Below, piece by piece: positions 1 to 6,455 of a DNA stretch of 10,549 nucleotides. The notes below the pieces were generated by a model. That model was given only the letters and a program-made list of their open reading frames with translations, was not told the origin of the DNA and did no database searches. The position numbers were made by a program, and so were the translations under genes. Position 1 is the stretch's first letter, and every line of letters begins with the position of its first letter. Source of the stretch: Actinomycetota bacterium (GTDB lineage Bacteria > Actinomycetota > Actinomycetes > Propionibacteriales > Propionibacteriaceae); assembly GCA_016213595.1 (NCBI GenBank), contig JACRAA010000440.1:1-10549 (forward strand), read 5' to 3'.

Positions 1-787
1 CCTCGTCGGGCGTCAGGAGGTCATCGGCGCCGTAGCCCGCCTCCCCTGGTGCCATGTTCGTCAGCGGAGTGGTTCGTCCGCCGGGCGGCACCGACGGTGC
101 TGGGGGCATGTCGGTCTCGCCGTACGGAGTCGCCGGTCGCACGGCGCCGGTGACGGGTTCGGCCACCGGAGCGACCGGCGCCACAGGCGTGCTGCCCACG
201 AACGAGGGTGTGGTACCGGCCGGCGGCACGACCCCCATGCCCGACCGGTCGGTCATCGCATGGCGAGCGCCCGCGTCCGACGAGCCCATGCCCTGCATGT
301 CGTGCCCGCCCATGAGGCCCCGGCTCAGGCGACCTGCCACGACGCCCGCCGTGGCGGCGCCGACGAGGAAGGCGAAGGGGCGTCGCCGTGCGAAGCGGCG
401 CACCTCCATCATCAGGTCGTCGACATCGGCGTTGGAGAGCCAGTGGGAGAAGGCTCCGCCCTTCGCCGAAGCCTGCCTGGCGAAGGCCGTCACCGGCCCG
501 TTCTGCTCCGACCTCGACGCCAGGTGGCCCAGCTCTCCCGACAGGGAGTGCAGGACGTCGGCGAGCTGGTGGGTCCCTGCCAGGGCGTGCTCGCGGAGCT
601 GGTCACTCGTCTGGGACCAGAGGTTGTAGGCGTGGCCCCGCGCCTCCTGCGCCAGCTGTGCCAGCTCGTCCTTGGCCACCGCGACGGTGTCGCCGCCGCG
701 CTCCATCAGTACGTCCTTGGTCTCGGCAGCGCCGGACAGCGCTGTGTCCTTGACGTCACCGGAGTTCTGCTCGTATCCCGTGGTCAT
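1..787 (-). CDS. Partial CDS: envelope/stress-type protein with a single membrane segment and Pro/Ala-rich tail (3' end outside window)
   Basis: An open frame of 262 codons reads leftwards from ATG at 787 without a stop and leaves the window at base 1, so the C-terminus is missing. A GGAG ribosome site lies about 7 nt before the ATG. The first ~125 residues are hydrophilic and probably mostly helical. They lead into an Arg-rich stretch (RRFARRRP, about 130-137) and a short Gly/Ala hydrophobic segment (about 138-153) ending in GRLSRG. Residues from about 160 are low complexity, rich in Pro, Gly, Thr and Met. This layout resembles actinobacterial proteins often encoded next to phage-holin-like (YqjE) and DUF3618 genes and tied to envelope stress; that link is recollection, not proof. 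A sigmaB/sigmaF-like promoter upstream supports a stress role. The exact family is not recognised and the molecular function is unknown. Confidence 0.8.
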   Translation of the reverse strand, partial: MTTGYEQNSGDVKDTALSGAAETKDVLMERGGDTVAVAKDELAQLAQEARGHAYNLWSQTSDQLREHALAGTHQLADVLHSLSGELGHLASRSEQNGPVTAFARQASAKGGAFSHWLSNADVDDLMMEVRRFARRRPFAFLVGAATAGVVAGRLSRGLMGGHDMQGMGSSDAGARHAMTDRSGMGVVPPAGTTPSFVGSTPVAPVAPVAEPVTGAVRPATPYGETDMPPAPSVPPGGRTTPLTNMAPGEAGYGADDLLTPDE

Positions 788-824
788 TCTTGCTCCGTCC
801 CGGTTCTATGGATGTGCTGAGGCA

Positions 825-850
825 GTACCCATCCGTTCCGGGCGACAAAC
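825..850 (-). promoter_or_regulatory. Putative sigmaB/sigmaF-type stress promoter
   Basis: On the minus strand GTTT (850-847) is followed by 16 nt and then GGGTAC (830-825). The actinobacterial SigF/SigB consensus is close to GTTT, 14-17 nt, GGGTA(C/T), so both boxes and the spacing fit. Transcription would start near 817, giving a leader of about 30 nt with a ribosome site before the ATG at 787. It drives the partial gene at the left edge. No comparable match was found facing the YihY gene. Confidence 0.6.
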
Positions 851-900
851 ACCTTCCCGGCGGCGTTGCAGCCCCCTCGATGACGGGTAAGGCATGGGGC

Positions 901-1968
901 ATGTCAGAGACTTCGTCCACCCCGTCCACCCGTCGTGGAACCCGCGTCACCGCGGAGGGATCCGGCAGCACCTGGCAAGCACCGGGGAGCCATGCCGACA
1001 AGCCAACGGAGATCCCCTCGAGGGGCTGGAAGGAGGTCGCAGTACGCGGATGGCGCGAGGCCAAGGCCGACCAGGTCCCGCTCCTCGCCGCCGGCGTCGC
1101 CTTCTTCGGGTTCCTCGCCGTGTTCCCCGGGCTGGTCGCGATCGTGCTGATCTGGGGTCTCGTCGCTGACCCCGCGCAGATGGCCGCTCAGACCTCCGCG
1201 CTCACCCAGTCACTGCCCAGCGACGCACGCTCCATACTGGCGACCCAGGTCCAGGGCCTGACCGCCACACCGCGGGCGGCTCTGGGCTGGGGGACGCTGG
1301 TCACGGTGGTCCTGGCGCTGTGGAGCGCGTCGGGCGGGATGAACCAGCTCGTCACGGCGATCACGGTGGCGTACGACGAGAACGTGAAGCGTGGCTTCGT
1401 GAAGAAGCGTGGCCTGGCGCTCGCCCTCACGGTCGGTGCCGTGATCTTCCTCGCCGTCGTGATGGCCCTCGTCGGAGTGGCCCCGGTGGTGTTCTCCGCG
1501 GTCGGGCTCGGAGGTCCCCTGCGGTGGGTCGCCGAGGTTCTCCGCTGGGTCCTCGTCGCGGCGCTAGTGATGGTCGTGCTCAGCGTCCTGTACCGGGTGG
1601 CGCCCGACCGTCGCGCGCCCAAGTTCCGCTGGGCGTCGATCGGAGCGGTGGTCGCCACCCTCCTCTGGCTGGTCGCGTCGGCCGGGTTCTCCCTGTACGT
1701 GTCGTGGTTCGGGCACTACGCGAAGACGTACGGCGCTCTCGCCGGTGTGGTCGTGTTCATGCTCTGGCTGTGGATCACCAGCTATGCGGTGCTCCTCGGT
1801 GCGGAGATCAACGCCGAGTCGGAGGAGCAGACAGACGCTGACACCACGCGAGGGCCCGACAAGCCGCTCGGCGAACGTGGGGCAGTCAAGGCCGACGACG
1901 TGCCCCCCGACGAGAGGGATGCGGAGCGCACGGACGCCCCCTCGAGGCGGCAGTCCGCCGGCGACTAG
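901..1968 (+). CDS. YihY/BrkB-family integral membrane protein
   Basis: A 355-residue protein of the YihY/virulence factor BrkB family (Pfam Virul_fac_BrkB, once misnamed ribonuclease BN). It is an inner-membrane protein of unknown biochemical role. Residues 1-45 are a polar Ser/Thr-rich cytoplasmic tail. Family signatures follow: AAGVAFFGFLAVFP (63-76), WSASGGMNQL (141-150), YRVAPDRR (231-238), KTYGALAGVVVFMLWLW (275-291) and LLGAEINAE (298-306). Six hydrophobic segments are visible, near 62-86, 130-142, 171-199, 211-231, 246-265 and 279-299. The last ~50 residues are charged and low complexity. I chose ATG 901, with AAGG about 8 nt upstream. An in-frame ATG at 880 and TTG at 790 are possible but lack a ribosome site, and the TTG frame overlaps the divergent promoter. 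The stop overlaps the stop of the convergent peroxidase gene. Confidence 0.9.
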   Translation: MSETSSTPSTRRGTRVTAEGSGSTWQAPGSHADKPTEIPSRGWKEVAVRGWREAKADQVPLLAAGVAFFGFLAVFPGLVAIVLIWGLVADPAQMAAQTSALTQSLPSDARSILATQVQGLTATPRAALGWGTLVTVVLALWSASGGMNQLVTAITVAYDENVKRGFVKKRGLALALTVGAVIFLAVVMALVGVAPVVFSAVGLGGPLRWVAEVLRWVLVAALVMVVLSVLYRVAPDRRAPKFRWASIGAVVATLLWLVASAGFSLYVSWFGHYAKTYGALAGVVVFMLWLWITSYAVLLGAEINAESEEQTDADTTRGPDKPLGERGAVKADDVPPDERDAERTDAPSRRQSAGD

Positions 1969-2432
1969 AGGAGCGCACGGACGTCGGCCTCGATCTCGGC
2001 CGGCGTCACGGCCGGCTCGTACCGCGCCACGACCTCACCACGACGGTTGAGGAGGAACTTGGTGAAGTTCCACGAGATGTCGCCCGGGTGGTCCTGCGTG
2101 CGCAGCCATGCGAACAGCGGATGGGCGTCGGCGCCGTTGACGTCGATCCTGTGGAACATCGGGAACGTGACTCCGTAGCTCAGCCGGCAGAACTCTGCGG
2201 TCTCGTGGTCGGAGCCGAGCTCCTGGCCGGCGAACTGGCCGCACGGGAAGCCCAGGACGACGAGGCCCGCGTCGCCCAGCTCCTCGTACAGCTTCTCCAG
2301 TCCGTCGAACTGTGGCGTGTACCCGCACTTGGACGCCGTGTTGACGACCAGCACCACCTTGCCCAGGTAGTCCCCGAGCGCCTGCTCATCGCCGCTGATC
2401 GTTGTTGCCGTGAAGTCCTGCAAGGTCGTCAT
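1965..2432 (-). CDS. Cysteine glutathione peroxidase (probably thioredoxin-dependent)
   Basis: A 155-residue cytoplasmic peroxidase of the GPx family that reduces hydrogen peroxide and organic hydroperoxides. The peroxidatic residue is Cys36 in NTASKCGYTPQ, where animal enzymes often carry selenocysteine. The rest of the catalytic tetrad is present as Gln70, Trp121 and Asn122 (WNFTKFL). Cys64 (FPCGQF) and Cys82 (EFCRLSYGVTFPMF) match the spacing of plant and bacterial GPx enzymes. There Cys82 would be the resolving cysteine, with thioredoxin, not glutathione, as usual reductant. That is inferred from family knowledge, and actinobacteria generally lack glutathione. FPCG replaces the usual FPCN, a small oddity. 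ATG 2432 is preceded by AAGGGG about 5 nt away. It lies 44 bp downstream of the HAD phosphatase gene on the same strand and is probably co-transcribed with it. Confidence 0.95.
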   Translation of the reverse strand: MTTLQDFTATTISGDEQALGDYLGKVVLVVNTASKCGYTPQFDGLEKLYEELGDAGLVVLGFPCGQFAGQELGSDHETAEFCRLSYGVTFPMFHRIDVNGADAHPLFAWLRTQDHPGDISWNFTKFLLNRRGEVVARYEPAVTPAEIEADVRALL

Positions 2433-2476
2433 GGGTCCCCTTCTCGTCCACGACGACAAGGACGGCAGGTCTGCGA

Positions 2477-3286
2477 CTATTCCCCGGCGGCGGCTGGGAG
2501 CGGCCTGACGAGACGGACGACGTCCGCGATGGAGTCCATGACGAGCGTGGGACGGTACGGGAACGTGTTGATCTGCTCCGGCCTCGTGGAGCCCGTGAGG
2601 ACGAGAACGGTGCGGAGTCCCGCCTCGAGCCCGGCGATGACGTCGGTGTCCATCCGGTCGCCGACCATGACAGTGGTGGCCGCGTGGGCCTTGATGGCCC
2701 GCAGCGCCGACCGCATCATGAACGGGTTCGGCTTGCCGACGAAGTAGGGCCGGCGGTGGGTGGCTGCCTGGATGAGGGCTGCCACGGCACCGGTGGCCGG
2801 CAAGGTGCCCCAGGCGCTCGGGCCGCTGGGGTCCGGGTTGGTCGCGATGAACCTGGACCCGGCCTCGATGAGCCTGATGGCCCGGGTGATGGCCTCGAAG
2901 CCGTACGTCCTCGTCTCGCCCAGGACGACGTAGTCGGGGCTCCGCTCGGACAGCGTCAGTCCCGCCTCGTGCATGGCCGTAGTGAGGCCGGCCTCGCCGA
3001 TGACGAAGCACGTGGCTCCCGGCTCCTGCTCCGCGATGAACTTGGCGGTCGCCTGGCCCGAGGTCCAGATCGAGCTCTCAGGGACGTCGATGCCGGACGC
3101 GAGGAGGCGCGCGCGCAGGTCACGCGGGGTGTACATCGAGTTGTTGGTCAGCACCATGAACGGGAGCCGGGCTTCCTTGAGCGCCTCGATGAACTCGGCG
3201 CCGCCGGGCAGTGCGTCCTCTTCGTGGACGAGGACGCCGTCCATGTCGGTGAGCCAGCCGGCGACGGGCGGATCGGTCAGGGTCAT
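2477..3286 (-). CDS. HAD-IIA family phosphatase (NagD-like)
   Basis: A 269-residue cytoplasmic hydrolase of the haloacid dehalogenase superfamily, subfamily IIA, which includes NagD and p-nitrophenyl/2-phosphoglycolate phosphatases. All four HAD motifs are visible: Asp14 nucleophile and Asp16 in TDMDGVL, motif II LTNNS (46-50), Lys185 in GKPNP, and the metal-binding acidic motif VGDRMDTDV (208-216). The cap lies between motifs II and III and contains IATNPD. Length is typical. Substrate is uncertain: members dephosphorylate UMP/GMP, phosphoglycolate or pyridoxal phosphate, and NagD itself is linked to amino sugars. The chosen start ATG 3286 (MTLTDPP) puts motif I at the usual distance, but no clear ribosome site precedes it and in-frame alternatives exist upstream. 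It probably leads a two-gene unit with the glutathione peroxidase. Confidence 0.9.
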   Translation of the reverse strand: MTLTDPPVAGWLTDMDGVLVHEEDALPGGAEFIEALKEARLPFMVLTNNSMYTPRDLRARLLASGIDVPESSIWTSGQATAKFIAEQEPGATCFVIGEAGLTTAMHEAGLTLSERSPDYVVLGETRTYGFEAITRAIRLIEAGSRFIATNPDPSGPSAWGTLPATGAVAALIQAATHRRPYFVGKPNPFMMRSALRAIKAHAATTVMVGDRMDTDVIAGLEAGLRTVLVLTGSTRPEQINTFPYRPTLVMDSIADVVRLVRPLPAAAGE

Positions 3287-3506
3287 GCCACAAGTCAACC
3301 AGACCACGGCCCCCGTCCCGCAGGCCGTGCGACACCGAGGCTGACGCCCATGGGGTCTGACACCCATCCCCCGTCCGACGACTACCCCGCTCTGCGCCCT
3401 TCGTACCCCCTCGGGGACAACTCCTGTCCTTCACACCGTCTCGTCAGTAGCCGGTACTAGGGTCGGTCGACGTGCCACGAGCGGTCGCCGGACGGGAGGG
3501 TTCTAC
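3287..3506. other. Divergent intergenic region between the HAD phosphatase gene and the four-gene operon
   Basis: These 220 bp should hold promoters for both flanking units. No strong match to a -35/-10 pair is obvious. A weak plus-strand candidate is TTCACA (3430-3435) with TACTAG (3455-3460), spacing 19, which is longer than usual. GGGAGGG (3494-3500) is the ribosome site of the ThuA gene. No convincing RNA or operator structure was seen. Confidence 0.4.
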
Positions 3507-4229
3507 GTGTCAGTCGTGATCTTCACAGGCCTGTCGCGCTACGCCGACCCCTGGCACCCCGTGGCCGAGACGTCGGCGCAGATCGCACGGGTCGTCCGCG
3601 CTCTCGGCGTCGAGCCCGACCTGCGGACCGACGAGACGCCGGACGCGCTGGCGGACCTGACCGGCGTCGACCTTCTCATCGTCAACTCCGGTCGGGGCAA
3701 CCCCGACGCTCCCCCCGCGTACGACCCGGCCTGGCAGCACAGCTTCGATGCTGTCGCCGCTCATGCTGAGGCCGGGGGTGCCGTCCTGGGCGTGCACAGC
3801 GCCGCTGCCGCCTTCCCCGACTGGCCCGGATGGGCGGACATCATCGGTACGGGGTGGACGCCGGGTGTCTCCGGACATCCCGAGGCGAGCATCGCCGTGT
3901 TCGAGGCGGACCCGTCCGCCGGTGACCATCCCGTGTTCGAGGGGCTCGCCCCCATCGCCGGCGTGACCGAGGACCCCGTCGTGGTGGCCTACGACGAGCG
4001 GTACTGGCGGATGCCGGTCCACGAAGGGAACGTCCCGCTGCTGGGTCACCGGACCCTGGGAGACTGGCACGTGGTGGGGTGGTCGTGCGGCGGGAGCCGC
4101 ATCTACGACGGGCTGGGCCATGACGCGCGCTCGTACGCGTCCGTCCATCGCCGCCGCTATCTGGCGAACGAGATCCGGTGGCTGCTGCGGGACCGCGCAG
4201 CACTCACCATCGACGAAGGAGAACTGTGA
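3507..4229 (+). CDS. ThuA-like (trehalose utilization) domain protein
   Basis: A 240-residue single-domain protein of the ThuA family, a class I glutamine amidotransferase-like fold. In rhizobia ThuA acts with the oxidoreductase ThuB in trehalose or related disaccharide catabolism; its chemistry is poorly defined. Family features include DLLIVNSG (55-62), GVHSAAAAFPDWPGW (95-109) with His97 after the nucleophile-elbow-like turn, the SGHP segment (122-125), and the C-terminal GLGHDARSY followed by RRRYLANEIRWLL. No nucleophilic cysteine sits at the amidotransferase position, as is normal for ThuA. The start is GTG 3507, with a strong GGGAGGG site 6 nt upstream. It is the first gene of a four-gene operon, and its TGA overlaps the GTG of the oxidoreductase (GTGA, 4226-4229). 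Pairing with a Gfo/Idh/MocA enzyme mirrors thuA-thuB, but the substrate here may differ. Confidence 0.88.
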   Translation: MSVVIFTGLSRYADPWHPVAETSAQIARVVRALGVEPDLRTDETPDALADLTGVDLLIVNSGRGNPDAPPAYDPAWQHSFDAVAAHAEAGGAVLGVHSAAAAFPDWPGWADIIGTGWTPGVSGHPEASIAVFEADPSAGDHPVFEGLAPIAGVTEDPVVVAYDERYWRMPVHEGNVPLLGHRTLGDWHVVGWSCGGSRIYDGLGHDARSYASVHRRRYLANEIRWLLRDRAALTIDEGEL

Positions 4230-5233
4230 CAACCGCGGCAGTCGTCGGCATCGGCGATATCTCAGGAAACCACCTGCACGCCATCGTGGACCACCCGTCC
4301 ATCGACCTCGTCGCCGTGTGCGACGTCGTGCCCGAGCGTGCCGAGGCGGCGGCGACGGAGTGGGGAGTGCCAGGGTTCACGGACGTCGACGCGATGCTGC
4401 GGGAGGTCCGCCCTGATGTGGTCCACCTGACGCTCCCGCACTACCTCCATGCGCCCGTGGCCGCGGCAGCCCTCAAAGCCGGGTCCCACGTGCTCACGGA
4501 GAAGCCGGTGGCGGAGTCGTACGGGGCCGGTGCCGAGCTCGCGCGGGTCGCCCGTGAGTCCGGCCGTACGCTCGGCGTCTGCTTCCAGAACCGCTACAAC
4601 AACTCGAGCCAAGCGCTCCGGCGCCTCGTCGACGAGCGCACGTACGGATCCGTCGTCTCCGCGCGGGCCTCCGTGTGGTGGCACCGGGACGAGGCCTACT
4701 ACGCGTCCTCCCCGTGGCGCGCGACCTGGCGGGAGGCCGGCGGGGGCGTCCTCATCAACCAGACCATCCACACCATCGACCTGCTGTGCTGGCTGCTCGG
4801 CGCCCCGGAGGAGGTCTCCGGCGTCGCCGCCAACCTCACCCACGGCGACATCGCCGAGGTCGAGGACACGGCGACCGTCACCATGCGCCATCCCGGCGGG
4901 GTGAACAGCGTCTACTTCGCGACGAACTGCCACGCCGAGAACGCGCCGGTGGAGATCGAGCTCGTCTTCGAGTCGGCGACGGTACGGCTCCAGGACGGTC
5001 AGCTGCTCGCGGCTACGCCCGACGGTGACGTCCAGGTGATCGCCAGTGACCTCGTCCCCGAAGGAGAGCGCTCGTACTGGGGCGCCAGCCATGCCCGCCT
5101 GATCGCGGACTTCTACGCGCACCTCAGCTCCGAGCAGCCGTTCTGGATCGACGCGGACGCCGCCCTGGTGAGCCTTGGGGTGCTCCGTGACACGTACGTC
5201 GCCTCCGGGCTCGTCCCGGCCCAGGAGCGATGA
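4226..5233 (+). CDS. Gfo/Idh/MocA-family NAD(P)-dependent oxidoreductase
   Basis: A 335-residue cytoplasmic dehydrogenase with an N-terminal Rossmann domain (VGIGDISGNH, Gly8/Gly10) and a C-terminal alpha/beta substrate domain. Family members oxidise or reduce sugars, inositols and sugar derivatives at a hydroxyl/keto group. The signature Lys is in TEKP (Lys93). The active-site segment AGGGVLINQTIHTIDLL (171-187) supplies His182; the position four residues before it, Asp in inositol dehydrogenase, is Asn178 here. GTG 4226 overlaps the ThuA stop and has GGAG about 5 nt upstream, so the pair is translationally coupled. The frame stays open further upstream, but that would run deep into the ThuA gene. 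The MFS gene starts 7 bp after its stop. It most likely acts on a compound handled by the ThuA partner. Confidence 0.93.
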   Translation: MTTAAVVGIGDISGNHLHAIVDHPSIDLVAVCDVVPERAEAAATEWGVPGFTDVDAMLREVRPDVVHLTLPHYLHAPVAAAALKAGSHVLTEKPVAESYGAGAELARVARESGRTLGVCFQNRYNNSSQALRRLVDERTYGSVVSARASVWWHRDEAYYASSPWRATWREAGGGVLINQTIHTIDLLCWLLGAPEEVSGVAANLTHGDIAEVEDTATVTMRHPGGVNSVYFATNCHAENAPVEIELVFESATVRLQDGQLLAATPDGDVQVIASDLVPEGERSYWGASHARLIADFYAHLSSEQPFWIDADAALVSLGVLRDTYVASGLVPAQER

Positions 5234-5240
5234 TGCGTTG

Positions 5241-6455
5241 ATGCGGCGACCAGGCGTCTCCAGCAACGCCCTGATCACCACGATGATCGCCGCGCTCGCG
5301 ATGATCGGACCCTTCACGATCGACGCGGTGTTCCCGGCGTACGACCTCATCGGCCGAGAGATCCACGCCTCGACCGGGGAGATGCAGCAGGTCACGAGCG
5401 TGTACATGCTGTCGTTCGCGGTCATGAGCCTGTTCCACGGCCCGATCTCCGACGCGATCGGACGCAAGAAGGTCATGGCCTTCGGCATGCTGGCGTACGC
5501 GGGCGCGTCCCTCGTCTGCATGCTCGCACCCAACCTGACTGTGCTGCTCCTGGGCCGCGTGCTGCAGGGCGCCTTCGCGGGGGCCGGCCAGATCGTGAGC
5601 CGTACGATCGTCCGCGACCTGTACGTGGGTCCGGCGGCGCAGAAGATGATGGCCCAGGTGGCGATGATCTTCGCCATCGCGCCGGCCATCGCGCCCATCG
5701 TCGGTGGGTGGGTCGTTGCCTTCGCAAGCTGGCGGACGATCTTCGCAGGTCTCGTGGTTGTCGGCCTGCTCCTGTCCCTCATGGTCGCGCTCGCGGTGCC
5801 TGAGACGCATCCGGTGGAGAACCGGCGTGCGCTCAACGTGAAGGACGTGCTCACGGGTGTCCGCCTCGTGCTCTCCGACCGTCCGTACCTGCGGCTGGCC
5901 TTCGCGGGCATGTTCGGCTTCGGCGCGCAGTTCATCTACATCGTCGGTGCGCCGATCATCATGCTCCAGCTGCTCGGCAAGGGCGAGCAGGACTTCTGGA
6001 TGCTGTTCGTCCCCTTCGTGTGCGGCATGATCCTCGGCTCCTTCATCAACGCGCGCCTGGCGCACCGCATCCCTCCGCAGCGGCTGGTGAGCATCGCGAT
6101 GGTCGCCCTCGTGAGCGCCACTCTCGTCGGCGTCGTGGTCGCGGTCCTGGCAGGCAACCGGCTCCCGTGGGTCATGATCTGTCCACCGGTCATCGCCTTC
6201 GCGATGTCCGCGTCGTTCCCCATCCTCCAGCTCGCGATGCTCGACAGGTTCCCGACGCGGCGAGGCGCCGCTGCGAGCGGGCAGTCCTTCATCCAGCTCC
6301 TCTTCAACGCGGTGTTGAGCGGTGTGATCGTGACGCTCGTGGCGACGTCGATGACGTCCGTGGCGATCACCTCGGCCGTGTCCGGCGTCATCGGCGGCTT
6401 GTTCTGGCTGTGGCACCTGCGCAGGCCGCCCCACCCTCGGACGGACCAGTCGTGA
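5241..6455 (+). CDS. MFS transporter, Bcr/CflA-like (DHA1, 12 TM)
   Basis: A 404-residue polytopic membrane protein of the major facilitator superfamily, with about 12 hydrophobic segments in two halves. Motif A is GPISDAIGRKKV (67-78), the form typical of Bcr/CflA drug:H+ antiporters (GPLSDRxGRR). SRTIVRDLY and the downstream APAIAPIVGGW (motif C-like) also match that subfamily. Known members export bicyclomycin, chloramphenicol, sulphonamides, or cysteine and other small metabolites. Here it sits inside a metabolic operon, which favours a dedicated metabolite transporter over general drug efflux; the direction of transport is an inference. ATG 5241 is chosen; TTG 5238 is an alternative. An AGGAG at 5223-5227, inside the end of the oxidoreductase gene, is the probable ribosome site, though the spacing of 13 nt is long. 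Its TGA overlaps the next gene's GTG. Confidence 0.9.
   Translation: MRRPGVSSNALITTMIAALAMIGPFTIDAVFPAYDLIGREIHASTGEMQQVTSVYMLSFAVMSLFHGPISDAIGRKKVMAFGMLAYAGASLVCMLAPNLTVLLLGRVLQGAFAGAGQIVSRTIVRDLYVGPAAQKMMAQVAMIFAIAPAIAPIVGGWVVAFASWRTIFAGLVVVGLLLSLMVALAVPETHPVENRRALNVKDVLTGVRLVLSDRPYLRLAFAGMFGFGAQFIYIVGAPIIMLQLLGKGEQDFWMLFVPFVCGMILGSFINARLAHRIPPQRLVSIAMVALVSATLVGVVVAVLAGNRLPWVMICPPVIAFAMSASFPILQLAMLDRFPTRRGAAASGQSFIQLLFNAVLSGVIVTLVATSMTSVAITSAVSGVIGGLFWLWHLRRPPHPRTDQS

Noticed and set aside
54..890. Several plus-strand frames in the left 900 bp
   Set aside because: The minus-strand frame from 787 has the ribosome site, a stress promoter and sensible protein composition; the plus-strand translations are low-complexity Arg/Pro/Ser-rich shadows.
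2323..2328. Possible selenocysteine in the glutathione peroxidase
   Set aside because: The active-site codon reads TGC (Cys36), not TGA, so no recoding is needed.
3510..4232. A 240-codon minus-strand frame exactly opposite the ThuA-like gene
   Set aside because: It mirrors the real gene, lacks domain motifs and a ribosome site, and would break the operon logic.
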